DNA of 64,000 nucleotides from Neospora caninum Liverpool (Eukaryota; Apicomplexa; Conoidasida; Eucoccidiorida; Sarcocystidae): assembly GCF_000208865.1 (NCBI RefSeq), contig NC_018391.1, forward strand, positions 1,116,001 through 1,180,000. Reading direction: 5' to 3'. Below are positions 1-10,899 of the stretch, piece by piece; positions within the stretch are counted from its first letter, which is position 1; the number at the start of each line of letters is the position of its first letter. The translations under genes and the position numbers were made by a program. The notes beneath the pieces are model-generated. The model saw only the letters and a program-made list of their open reading frames with translations, was not told the DNA's origin and did no database searches.

Positions 1-177
1 CCCACAGATGATCGAATCCTGAGACCGACCGCCTCAGTGCTGCGCGGCGTGCAGCTTTCACACGGGGATTCCGCCGAACAAACTTGTCCTCCACTCTCCC
101 CCAACACGACGGAACACCCCAATGCGCACGCCGCTCTCTTCACATCTACATCTGCGCGCGATACACCTACACCAACA

Positions 178-201
178 AATATATATATATATATATATAT
201 T
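178..201. repeat. TA dinucleotide microsatellite
   Basis: About eleven TA units are visible directly. It lies in a spacer with no recognised gene. Confidence 0.95.
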
Positions 202-1225
202 TATTGTATATTGTGTAGACGGGCTGTTTGCTGGTTACGACACCCCGTTTCCATGAACCCGTGCGGTACCTGCGTTCGCTCATCAACGGCGCAACTGACC
301 TTTTCGGGTTGTGACCGTGTCAGACTGCCGAAGACGCGTGCGCCGCAGCTGCGACAGGACACACGGGCACAGAAGGCGGGGGCAACTGAGAGGATCCTGT
401 CCATTTCCGACGCCGCAACCAGGCGCGGAGCGTCTTTCGGTTCCCTGGCGAGGCCTGTCTCGATTCGCTCGCAAATCGTGACTGGGTCAAGCGGAAATGG
501 AGCCGCTCCGTGCAGGGCCAGAGGTGTACATACCGACTGAGTTTTGTGAACGTCTTTGGACACGCAACTCAGGCGAACAGCGCTAAAACGTAGCTACGTC
601 TCAGCATCACCATGCGCAACGACGCATGCATCCAGCTAGACCTACACCCTTGACATCTATACAAGCGAGACACATCTTCTGTAGATGGAGTATATGGACG
701 CCGACACATGTGTGCGTTAGCCGTGTCTTTGCTGCCGAATTGAGCCGTCGGGGGTGAACGGGCGAACTGCAGACAGGCTGCAGAGCCTCGAAGCGCCAGG
801 CCGACCCGCGGAGGCTCTGCTAGATACCGTGTGACGTAGCGACACCCGGCAGGGGCCCACGCATGTCCTCTGGGGCTCGCCGCTGTCTCAAGGAAGAAAA
901 CCGTTCTCTTCGCTGCCGACCACTCGGCTGTGCCAAGGGATGTCTCATCTTGCATCGATCTGTGCTCATGCATAGCGCTAGTCACATCCTCGGACCCCCT
1001 CGCTCCCCCCATAAACTCTTCCGTCCACGCATGCGGAATCGCCCATATGGGCAGAGGGAACGAAGCGACGGATGTGCTGCGGAACACTCACGCGCCTGAA
1101 CCACACGGGGCACACGCCGCAACAGCGCGGCTTCTGAGCGGATGCGCGGCTCCTCATTCACGCGCCGTGTCGTCTTGACAGCAACCTCCTTCTTCACCAC
1201 ACTCACACCCGCACACAGGTCGTCC

Positions 1226-1286
1226 TATATATATATATATATACATACATACAGATATCTGTCTCTCTATTATATATATATATATC
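1226..1286. repeat. Compound TA/CATA microsatellite
   Basis: Two TA runs (1226-1243 and 1269-1286) are separated by a CATA-like and CT-rich piece. Seen directly; non-coding. Confidence 0.9.
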
Positions 1287-3061
1287 TATGTATAGGTTTC
1301 TGTATATCCACCGATCACCCTGAAGGTTTACAGACGCCAGTGTGGAGAGAGAGAGGCAGGGTGCGAGCGCAGGAAAGAGAGCAAGATGCGCGTACGCCGG
1401 CGCACGTTTCCCGACGTCTCGAAAGTGTCGTGCAAGGTCACGGGCGTGTTGTTTCGCAGATGACTGGAAATTGAACAGGCACAGGGTGAAAATCCGCGAA
1501 CTGCGCCAAAGGTTGCGCGTATCCGTACAGCTTTCACAAACCCTGAATGCGGTGCGCTTTCTGTTTTGTCGAGCTTACAGGGGTAATCGAGAGCCTCTTC
1601 CCTCAGAATGGTCGGCGCATTCGTTTTGAGCGCCAGTGCGGAAACGCCGCAAAGGACGCTGTCCGTGTGGAACAGGCGAACTTTCTCGTAGACGTTCTCG
1701 TCGACATTATCCCCGTACCTGTGTGAAACGGCGCAGCGAAGCGGCAGACTCTTTTGGGAATTCGAACACCCACGCTCCTCGAGCCCGTGCAGCAACACAC
1801 TTGGACTGGGAAAAAGTGTACGGGTGGACGCGTGTCTACAGCGACGTGTCTCCAGTGTACGGACATACACGCATGCACACACAGAGAGAGACAGCTGGAT
1901 GTACACTTATCAGCCTGGAAATCTGGCCGCCGTACTTTTCCAAAAAAGGCGTCTCCACACTCCTATACACCGACGCATCGCGTCTTGAGGAACTTTGGAG
2001 GCGAAAACGGTGCGGCAGCCCTCCCCTGGAGTCACAAAGAGGAGTGTGGATTTCTTTGTTTCTCGCTACGGGACATGTGGAATTTCTGCGAAGCGAAGAA
2101 GGCTCACTTTCCGCCCAAGAAGTCTATGGCGAACTGCGCAATGCCGAGAGCCTGGTTTGAGTCTCGAGGCAAAACAATGCTGTCGGCTGAAAAGCTCTGC
2201 GTCATTTTGAGGACCGGCGGCAGAGGGGAAAAGAACAGGGAATCGGAGGGAAGTGTTCAGCGTGTTCTGCGAGGCTTGGCTGCAGTCGAATGAATATGCC
2301 CAGGAAACCCGTCCAGGAGTTCGCAAAGGCAGCAGGCACTCTACGGCGAGTCCTGACACGTAGCTTTTGCTCCCGTGTCAGAATACGGCGCCTTGTTTTG
2401 TACCTCGCAGGACAAGCACACCATGGTCCAGCGAACACGTACACCTCACGGCGTTGGGTAACGCTCGCAGAACTGCAAGGGTTGATCTTTGCGCGTGTGT
2501 AGAGTCATGCAAGTGCAGTTTGTTTGCATAGTCGACTCGCGGTTCGGTGGCAGGGAAAATAGTGAGTCGAAAGACTGGACGGTGAGCTCTCTAGGAAAGC
2601 ATACACGTCCATGATTTTCAGCCGCCAAGAAAGGCGAAAGTTCGTCTTTGGACGACTGAGATGCGGTGAGTCCTCGCTGAGTCTCCCGGCTTTTCGAGTT
2701 TTGACCTTGTCTAGCAAAAAGCCGGCGTTCATTCGCGCTGTGCATGCGCCGCGAGTGGCGAAATTTTTGCCTCGGGCAAATCGTCGTCAGAAGACGCAGT
2801 TTTCAGCGTTCCATTTTCTTTTTTTCTTCAGGTGTCGCCTGACTAAAAGTGCGTGTTCGGCTGCCCAGCAAAAACACACACAAGTCTTCCGAATGTCTTT
2901 TCCGCGATTGCGTTGCGAGATCTGCCGTCACACCGACTGAACCTCCCCCCCCCTCGGGTGGTATTAACGCTCTCTCTAGTCGAACAGCTTTTCTGCTTTT
3001 TCCCTGTAGAGCGAACCCTGGGTTCTTAGGAGTTTTCGCGACACACACGCGCGTTGTCACC

Positions 3062-4015
3062 ATGTCGGGCGCAGAAGACCCTACTTCTCCCATGGACGTC
3101 GGCGCGTCCGCCCCTCCGGCCTCCAGTAGCGGAGCTGCCGAAGACGAAACCTCCTCCGAGGTTCCTGTCCGGAGATTTGAAGTTAAAAAGTGGTCTGCAG
3201 TCGCCCTCTGGTCGTGGGACATCGTCGTCGACAACTGTGCAATTTGCCGAAACCACATCATGGACTTGTGTATCGAGTGCCAGGCGAGTCAGGTGCGTTT
3301 CAGACCGGAAAATACCCCGTTCTTCACAAGGTCCACGCGGACTGAAGCGGCCGTGTGCTTGCCCGGTCGTGAAGATCGTGTTTGATCCAGTTTGGGCGGT
3401 CTTGTCCCGCTTCAGGTGTCTTCTCCGACTCAGAACTTGATATACACGAAACTGGAGAACAGTGGCAGAAACAACGACGCCGGGAAAGATAGGAGAAATC
3501 GTGCGTCGCGCTCTTTCCAGTGGATATGCGGGGGACTGGCGGATCTACCGCGGGGGCTGTCGGGGGCGAAAGTTTCTCGTTTCCCGTCTCGTCTGGACCG
3601 TGCAACTGCAGCAAAGACACGTATCACTCTCCGGCGCATTCACAGGCAGAGGGCTCAACCATCGCAGAGCTTTTCGTCAGGGTTGAAACGTGTTGCCACG
3701 CGCGACTGGACAGTGGCTACCTCGTACGCAGGCGTGTACGACAGTAGGTATCGGCTTCCCGCGTGATATTTCCCGAGCACACACACGCCCACGAAGTGTG
3801 CAGTTTGGAGTCGAAGCTCATGCGCGGCGTCTGCTGGGTCATCCCTGTGCTGTCTTTTTCTGTGCCAGGGAGGCTCCAGTTCCGAGGAGTGCACCGTCGC
3901 CTGGGGCGTGTGCAATCACGCGTTCCACTTCCACTGCATCTCCAGATGGCTTAAGACCCGGCAAGTCTGCCCACTGGACAATGCAGACTGGGAATTTCAA
4001 AAGTATGGGCGGTAG
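3062..4015 (+). CDS. RBX1: RBX1/ROC1 RING-H2 subunit of cullin-RING ubiquitin ligases
   Basis: RBX1 binds the cullin C-terminus and recruits the ubiquitin-charged or NEDD8-charged E2. There are two exons: 3062-3292 (77 codons, phase 0, donor GTGCGT) and 3869-4015 (48 codons, stop TAG). The 577-base intron ends in a pyrimidine-rich acceptor. The 125-residue protein has a short Ser/Ala/Pro-rich N-terminus, then the family signature: the cullin-binding strand with FEVKKW and [11 protein letters not shown], then [31 protein letters not shown] and CPLDN. CPLD keeps the Asp that replaces the last Cys ligand in RBX1. The C-terminus WEFQKYG matches animal and plant RBX1. Human RBX1 has 108 residues, and the extra length lies in the N-terminus and in a short Gly/Ser stretch at the exon junction. 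RBX1 fits better than RBX2 because of the near-identical core. The start is the first ATG before the conserved strand. Confidence 0.97.
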
Positions 4016-6312
4016 AGCTTCTCTCTTTCCGCTCCTTGGAGACGCCGAGTTAAATGCCGCTGCACGGAACTGGATGACGATCGCGTCGATTCTCTTTCTT
4101 GCTGTGTTCGCTTCCTCTATGCTGATACGAATTTGGTACGGAGCCTCTGGCCACCGCCGCAACTCTCGGAGTTCGCAGAAAGTAGCATGAGAGAAGAAAA
4201 AGACTGCATCTTTCTAAGAGCTCTTTTACCAGGGTCGTCGAGGTTCGCTGGAGTTCTCGTGATGCCGCATGGGTCCGGTCGCGCGGGAAATAACCTGGCG
4301 CTCCATCAGTCAGTTGAATGTTGAGCAACAGGCAATGTGAGCGTGTCGGCATATATGAAAATGCCTGTACAGATCTCTAGATTCGTTCATATGCATTCGC
4401 ATAGTTTAAGCTAAATGCGAATGTATACGCGCGTCTAGAACTCACACAAACAAGTTATTGTATGCATAACTGTATACATATCCATATATATATATATATA
4501 GTAAAAAGGGACTGGCGTCTGTTATTTGAGGCACTCTGCTTTCTTTTTTTTGGTAAAAAACTGTACGATGAGGCGATTCCGACAGAAATGCAGAGTTTTC
4601 GGCAGTGGGGACTCGTCGACCGCCTGCTGGGGAAATGCTAGAGTCTCTACCTGATGGATTCCTGGTCGCGCTTGCGCTCAAAATAAACTGTGGGCGTAGT
4701 CCGTGGACGTGTCTCAAAACCATCCTCGTAGAGTGGCCTGGCGCCTCCCATTTTCACACTTTAGAAACCGGAATGTGCGGGCTACTCGTGTTCCGGTGTT
4801 TCCAAAACGTTTGTCTGATTGTTCTTGTTCAAAGTCATCGAATCCTGAAAGTATTGCTCGACAAATTTTTGTGAAGTCCATGCTGCGCGCGGGCTTTGCG
4901 GTGTGCACTTAGCCCTTTCTTAGCAAAGCAATGCCTCATTCGTAGGCGTGTGCGCTTTTCCCGAGTTCGTGCACAAATAGTGAACCAACACAGGCAGCGC
5001 TTACTTAAGACGGCAATGGTTTATCTTCTGCCAATTTCATGGTATTTACGGTATGGTAGACTCGCTTCATGTTTTTGACTGGAAGATGTGCGCCGAAACT
5101 CGGGACACTCCGGAAGTGGCGGGGATGCAAGGCATAAAAACACGAGATCTGCACATACGCCCAGTTCTGAGGGACGGAAGAATTTGAATTTCAGTGTATT
5201 GTCATGAATCAAGGCAGCACGGGTATGCATACGTTGTTGGAGGCTGTCCAGTTCAGCGAGGTCGCGAGTGTGGTACCCTGGAGCAAGCTAGTTAGCAGCA
5301 CAACTAATTTTCAAATGCAGGAACTACTGTAGACAAAATCGGAGGTGCGCGTACGACCGTCATGGCCCTGTCTTCATCGACACACCAGCAAGTTTTACTG
5401 CTTGCCACTTTTTCGTCGCTCCACTGCGCTTGATGACCCATCAACCGAAGTCGCGTGGACAGCAGCACTGAGGAACGCAGCATGCATCAGAACTCCCGCA
5501 AAAGGGGCGGTGAAGCTCTTCCTCCAGACACCTGAATCTCAAAAAACTAGCTCAGGAAAGCTAAAGTGTTTAGCCGAATGAATGGTCCGTTACGGTTGTG
5601 AACTAGGAACACCGTACAGAGATGCAATGACTGCGCAAAAGCTGCCTTTCTTCAGTACCAACGCCCCCATCCGTGTCACTGAGGAGAGAAATTGCCGAGT
5701 TTGGGGGTAAGAAAACACGTGCTAAAGTTTTTGGGCTTGTGGCCACACCGGCGAGGTGCGAAAGGTTCTCTCTGCGAGTTTGAAGGAGACTCGCAGTAGC
5801 GACGTTCCTGGTGTGACAAGAAGTGTCTGTGTGTCTAAAGCAAGTCGCCGAAACGTGGCGATTTTTTTCACAGTTCTGTGGGACTGCTTAGCCCCACAGT
5901 TATAGGCTGTCGCAGTTCTGACAAAGGCGTGGTCGAGACTTGAAAGGGAACTGAATCTAAAGTGTGCTGGCATGAAACCGCGTGCGCGGTAACAGAGCAT
6001 GCCAAAGCGGGCAAGCGTCTCTTGACTATGTATTTAGATACGTTGAAATATCTGGCTCGTGGATCGGTGCAAACGGCGGTTTCTGATTTTCCAGCACACT
6101 CTTTCCAGTGGGCTTTCCGAGGGAAAGTGGAGACACGACCAGCCCCTTACTTCCAAAGTCTGGCACGGCCCTATCTGGAGGGACCCCACGTTTCGGAGCA
6201 ACGTGGAATACTTTCGTGAGGGGAAGTTTCTCCGTGATCAAACTACGAACTTCCTTTCGCATGCTCTGCGGCCTGACGGCGCTTCCGTGCCAGCGATTCC
6301 CAAGCAGCCAGG
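4016..6312. other. Spacer between RBX1 and the coiled-coil gene
   Basis: It holds the RBX1 3' UTR and the upstream region of the coiled-coil gene. There is a short TA run at 4484-4500. Open frames here are at most about 100 codons and look like chance. Nothing else was recognised. Confidence 0.5.
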
Positions 6313-8862
6313 ATGCGCTCCTCTATCCCCGCCAGGCGACGCGCCTTCACCGTTGCCGAAGCCCGTGCGGCGGATCAACGCAGTGAAACAAAGCTGAATG
6401 CTTTAGAGACCACCGTGAAGGCTTTCCAGAGTTTCGCCACTCTTGGCCAGCAGAAAGCCGAGTGGATCTCGTTCGCGGGAAGCCTGCAAATCCAGCGACA
6501 GCAAGCTGAGGCTGCCCTACGGCGCTGCCAGGAACTTGTGGACGACGTAGAATGTCGGATCTCACGCCGGCCGAGTGTACGGGCGGAATATGAAAAGGCT
6601 AAAACAGCCGCGAGGCCTACGGCTTCTCCCTCGGACAGACGAGGGGATCCCAATTGCCAAATGCCCTGTCGTTGCGGCACTCCGGCAAAGGTCGACGAGG
6701 ACGCGGGCGGCTCAGCTGGAGCGGCCGATGCCGAGATATGGTCCGCCGAGGTGTTGCTGGAGAATGCCGTGCTCCTTGCGCGGCTCGGAAGGCGGATTGC
6801 CTCACAGTTCACTCGCGACGTGTCTGGGGAATCGACGAGCGGCGTGCGGAGCGCATTGGGATCGTCAGTGACTGGGCATCAAGTGACGGACAACAAGGCC
6901 GCTCGACTTCCGCCTGGTCAAGCGCCTCGCGACAGAAAAAAAGGAATCCCTCAAGTGAAGAACGATGAGCCAGTGGATCTGTCGCTGCGGAGCACCTGCT
7001 GTAGCTCAAGTGAAACGAGTCTGTTCGACTCAAGGCTCCATTCGGGGTCCTTTCGCAGTGAATCCGATCCGCACCTGCAAGAGAGTCCAGCTCTCGGCAC
7101 GCTCGCTGCCTCGGTTGATCTCAGAACGCCATCGCTGCGCTTGCAAATCCTTGGCTTCACAGAGCTTCTCGAGCAATACGGCCTCATGGTGGTGGCAATA
7201 GAGCAGCAATTGGAGAGGGAGTACATCCGTGCTCAGCGGGCGGCACAACGCAGCAGAGCTTGTCTCCGACGCGTGGAGTCGCCGAAAGGGACTTCGATGC
7301 TTAGAGGCAATACTCGGTGCAGTGTAAGGAGTTCGAAAGCGAAAGATGCGTCTGCTTGTCCGGAGCCGGGCGAGCTGACAGAGGAAGAAGACCACTTCGT
7401 GGAGACTTGCTATGCGGTGTCTCCAAACACCTGCTACCACACCGCGTCGCTTCTTTCGAAAGTCTGCACGGAGTACCAGCAGAAGCTTCAGCGTCTAGAA
7501 GAAGACTTTCAGAGGGACCAGCTGAGCATGAAACAGGAATTGGCCGCTCTGTCCGGAAGAAAGAAAGACGTGCTCTGCGCCTTAAAAGGCCTCCGTTGCG
7601 CCAGAAGGCTCACCAATGGGGAGGGCAAGAATCGGCGCGCATGGCATGTGTCTGCCGACGCCAGCGCCACGTCAATTTGTTCTCCGTATCCAGCAGAAGT
7701 TCCTGGGTCTCGGAGGAAAGCCCGCGACTCCGTGGACGGCGCCGCGCCAGTTGATGACATCGCTGAGAGAGAAGTCTCCCCTCGGCATGAGGAAGTGTCG
7801 GAATTCCCGCCTGTGCCAGCCTCTGATAGGATAGAACTTCAAGCGGCATCCCAGTGTTCTGCCTGTCTACCCGAGCCCACAGAAAGCCGTCTACAAGAGG
7901 TGGCCGACACTGTCAACTTTATTTGTGGACAGTTTTCATATCCTGGAGCATCGCGGTCGCTTCTGCTCGAGCGGCTGCAGCTGGAGTTCCCTAGCGCTAG
8001 CGCCCACGATCTTCGGGAAGTGACAGAGATTCAGCGGCAGATCGCTCTTTTGCACCAGAGACGGACGGGACACTGGAAGGCGTTCTCGTCAGCTCGCATC
8101 GCGGCTTTGGCTGAGGCACAGAAACGTCGCAGTAACATTGTCCTTAGGTGTGGTCAAGCGAAGGCGAAGAAGGCCGAGAGAAGACGACAGGCAGAGAAAC
8201 GTGCGGAACTCCATGAGCGACTAGGGCGGCAACGAGCTGCATTCCAAGAGAAAGAACGGGCTCGGAAGGAAGTTGAGGACGAGGCGCGCGCGCGTGCTGA
8301 GGAGACGCAGTCCCGTCTTGAAGCGAAGGAACAGCAACGGCGAGAGGAAGTCAAACAAACGGTGCTTACCTACCAACGGCACAAGGAAGAAGTGCTCAAG
8401 ATTGAACGCGCAGCGGCGGAAGCGAAGGCGCACGACGAAGCTGTCCAGTATGCGGCAACTTGTCGGCGGAATGCACGTCGAATTGCACGGCGGAGAGAAA
8501 TAGACGCCTGGCGAGATCATCAGCGAGACGAAAGACGCAGGGAGCGCCTTAGACGACAACAAGAAATTGTACAACGCATTAGGCGCGCAGCCGAACGGCT
8601 GGCTGTGGTGGCTCAGAGTGACCCCAAGCGGTTGCTGTCAGACACAGGCGCTAGCCGCGCTCGCGCCGAGGCGATAAAGAAAGAACACGAGGGAGAGCGT
8701 TCTGAATCCACAAGAATAAAATCGTTTGGCGTGCGGCACGGCTATGGAACAGATACTCTTCTTCGAGACATGCGGCTCAAATTGTCGGTAGCCCTCTTTG
8801 AAGCTGGATTGCACCGGAGTGAAGCAGGCCACGAGGCTCTCCTGTCCGTGGGAGAGAAGTGA
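6313..8862 (+). CDS. Coiled-coil protein, CCDC112/CCDC148-like
   Basis: One uninterrupted ATG-to-stop frame of 849 codons. The first 500 residues are mixed helical and Ser-rich. From about residue 530 comes a block like the family's central module: an FICGQF segment, an LQLEFP loop, then a helix ending in TGHWKAF, where the family has a conserved Trp after a run of charged residues. Residues about 600 to 780 form a continuous Arg/Lys/Glu-rich coiled coil. A segment with SDPKRLLSDT follows, resembling the DPxRL motif near the end of CCDC112 and CCDC148, proteins linked to centrioles and cilia. The family call is by remembered motif order and is moderate. A generic Arg/Glu-rich coiled-coil protein is the alternative. 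The lack of introns is unusual here, so 5' exons may exist upstream of 6313. With DRC7 nearby, a basal-body or gamete-flagellum role is possible but is inference. Confidence 0.7.
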   Translation: MRSSIPARRRAFTVAEARAADQRSETKLNALETTVKAFQSFATLGQQKAEWISFAGSLQIQRQQAEAALRRCQELVDDVECRISRRPSVRAEYEKAKTAARPTASPSDRRGDPNCQMPCRCGTPAKVDEDAGGSAGAADAEIWSAEVLLENAVLLARLGRRIASQFTRDVSGESTSGVRSALGSSVTGHQVTDNKAARLPPGQAPRDRKKGIPQVKNDEPVDLSLRSTCCSSSETSLFDSRLHSGSFRSESDPHLQESPALGTLAASVDLRTPSLRLQILGFTELLEQYGLMVVAIEQQLEREYIRAQRAAQRSRACLRRVESPKGTSMLRGNTRCSVRSSKAKDASACPEPGELTEEEDHFVETCYAVSPNTCYHTASLLSKVCTEYQQKLQRLEEDFQRDQLSMKQELAALSGRKKDVLCALKGLRCARRLTNGEGKNRRAWHVSADASATSICSPYPAEVPGSRRKARDSVDGAAPVDDIAEREVSPRHEEVSEFPPVPASDRIELQAASQCSACLPEPTESRLQEVADTVNFICGQFSYPGASRSLLLERLQLEFPSASAHDLREVTEIQRQIALLHQRRTGHWKAFSSARIAALAEAQKRRSNIVLRCGQAKAKKAERRRQAEKRAELHERLGRQRAAFQEKERARKEVEDEARARAEETQSRLEAKEQQRREEVKQTVLTYQRHKEEVLKIERAAAEAKAHDEAVQYAATCRRNARRIARRREIDAWRDHQRDERRRERLRRQQEIVQRIRRAAERLAVVAQSDPKRLLSDTGASRARAEAIKKEHEGERSESTRIKSFGVRHGYGTDTLLRDMRLKLSVALFEAGLHRSEAGHEALLSVGEK

Positions 8863-10899
8863 GGGGACACGATTCAGCTGGCGTGTTTTCCTTCAATGGA
8901 TACATTGTACAGGAGCCATCTAGCGAAAGCTACAGAGCCTTGCTCGTGTCCTGTTTTACTAATGGAAATCTGTCTTTCCCTGCCCGTCGATCCTCGCGAC
9001 GAGCACCTTCGAAACGGCGTTGCCTTTCGACGTTGAGAACACGACAGACGTGAGTATTTCTCTCCTGACTTGCACCGTATCGACAAGAGGAATCGCCAAC
9101 GCTCGCGTAGAAAATAGACAGAGAGTCTTCAAAGGTACACACTATCTTTGTGGCGGCATACATCACGGTGCGGCATCCAGCACCTCTGCCAGGCTCGCAG
9201 TTGTGCCTGCCTCATTGACCATTCGATAGTGGTTGGTAGTGCAATTACACACTGCGACAACCCCATATGACTGAAGGGACCAAAAAACCGATGGCCGGTT
9301 ACCTTCTTGTGTCGTCGGAGGGAGGCTTTTGCTCGACTTCTCGGAACTAGCGGTCGTGGATCTCACTCTAGAATAGACACTTTTTGCGATGATGCCCGTG
9401 GTAGCCCCCGATGGCTTTTTCTGCTCAGTTGTTCGTAGCGTTCACGTTGCAGGGTTCAGGCGACTCAAGGGTTTACAGCATCGTAAAAAGAGTTGACTGG
9501 CGAGAGTCGATTATCCTTGCTCAGCAAGTCCAGTTGAACACTGTCAGCTTCACATTTTGGACAAGACTGCGTTACTTGTTCCTAGGAACAAAGCAGGTTT
9601 TTCCCAGCCCCCTCCTTTTGCTTTATCGATGTTTTTCCACTGTATAATGCATCAAGGGGAGCATCGTCCCGAGAGAGACTGCAGGAGCAGAGAACTGCCT
9701 TCCCCAACAATCGACGGTTTTGCAACCGGCGGCTGGTGTCAGGGGAATACATGCCCGCCCCCCTTGAACTGCTGGCCGGGATCTGCCTGTCTCGCAACGC
9801 CTGTAATTTTCCTGCTTACGCACATTATTGAGGGACGACCTTCGGACGGCTTCGCGTTCTTAAACAGTTACACAAAGTCGTCTTTTATCGGTGGGAAGCG
9901 AGCGTTTATGCTTCACCGTTTTTAACGCTCTCGGTGGGATACGCATTTTGCATCGGCGCTGTGTGCGTGGACTGCCGCTACGCGCGCGCAGCCCCGGAGC
10001 GGCTCTGACCTAGTCATTTGATCGAGTTTTTTGGGAAAAGAGGAATTAAAGTCTTTTTACGCTGATGGATAGGCGAGGCCAGTTACCGAGGGTTGCGCCT
10101 GCAGCTGCTTGTGCCACGAGACCTGTCCCCTGGACCCACTCGCCTGAGGAACAAGGCCAGATCCCTTCGCTGTCCAGATTCACCACGACGCTGCCTGTTT
10201 TCTTTCCTCTCTTTTTCCTCAACCACATCACCAACTGGCTTGGCGAGATACGATCAAATGCGTCTGAAGACCGAGAGGGCATGTTCCGCCGTACGCGGCA
10301 GGCACAAGCCTAGCTGACGCTTGGTAGTCGGGCCCCGGAACTCCCTCTGAGACGTTTTCCAGCAGCCGCCTGTTCTTTCTCGACTTTCTTGGACCTACCC
10401 CGGAAGACGACGAACCTTCGAGGATTCTCCCTCTGTACATCTACGCATAGCGTCGAGGGGGTGGTGGACTGCGTGCGCCAATAGGCTGCACACCGTGCCT
10501 ATGCATTTGTATGCCTACACACTGCATCCCAAAATCCGTCTTTTTGTGTGCTCCTGTCTGCGGGACATGATTTTCACGCTGCCTGACTCGGTTTCCGCGT
10601 GGTGTTCCCTGGGGCTTTGCTGGTCGTGAACGCCCTCCCCTAAGCTGCAGTCTTGCGCAGGGGTCTTAAGTGACCAGTGGAGAACTGGCGTGCGCTTGAT
10701 TTTTCCAACGGGCTGTTTCGGCGGAGTCAGACGACCCGCGCGAGGCTCTCTTGCGGCGTACGGAAACGTTCTGGGCTCCCATACTCGCGTGTGATCTCGA
10801 AAGATGGCGTACGTCTTGTGACTCCCGCGTTTCGCAGCGATTCCTGCGTGCGTCTTCGTGGTCAGATGACTTGCCCGCCCTCGTTTTTTCCCGAGACAG
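8863..10899. other. Spacer between the coiled-coil gene and LST8
   Basis: It holds the 3' UTR of the coiled-coil gene and the LST8 5' region. No open frame longer than about 165 codons is present, and none is recognisable. No repeats stand out. Confidence 0.5.

Larger units (their letters stand above)
1..3061. other. Spacer upstream of RBX1, no supported gene
   Basis: Several open frames of 70 to 190 codons occur on both strands, but none resembles a known family, most lack an ATG, and they overlap one another. The stretch holds two groups of TA microsatellite (near 179-201 and 1226-1286). A run of nine C residues lies close to the RBX1 start (about 2945-2953). It probably contains the promoter and 5' UTR of RBX1. 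No boundary can be placed from sequence. Confidence 0.5.
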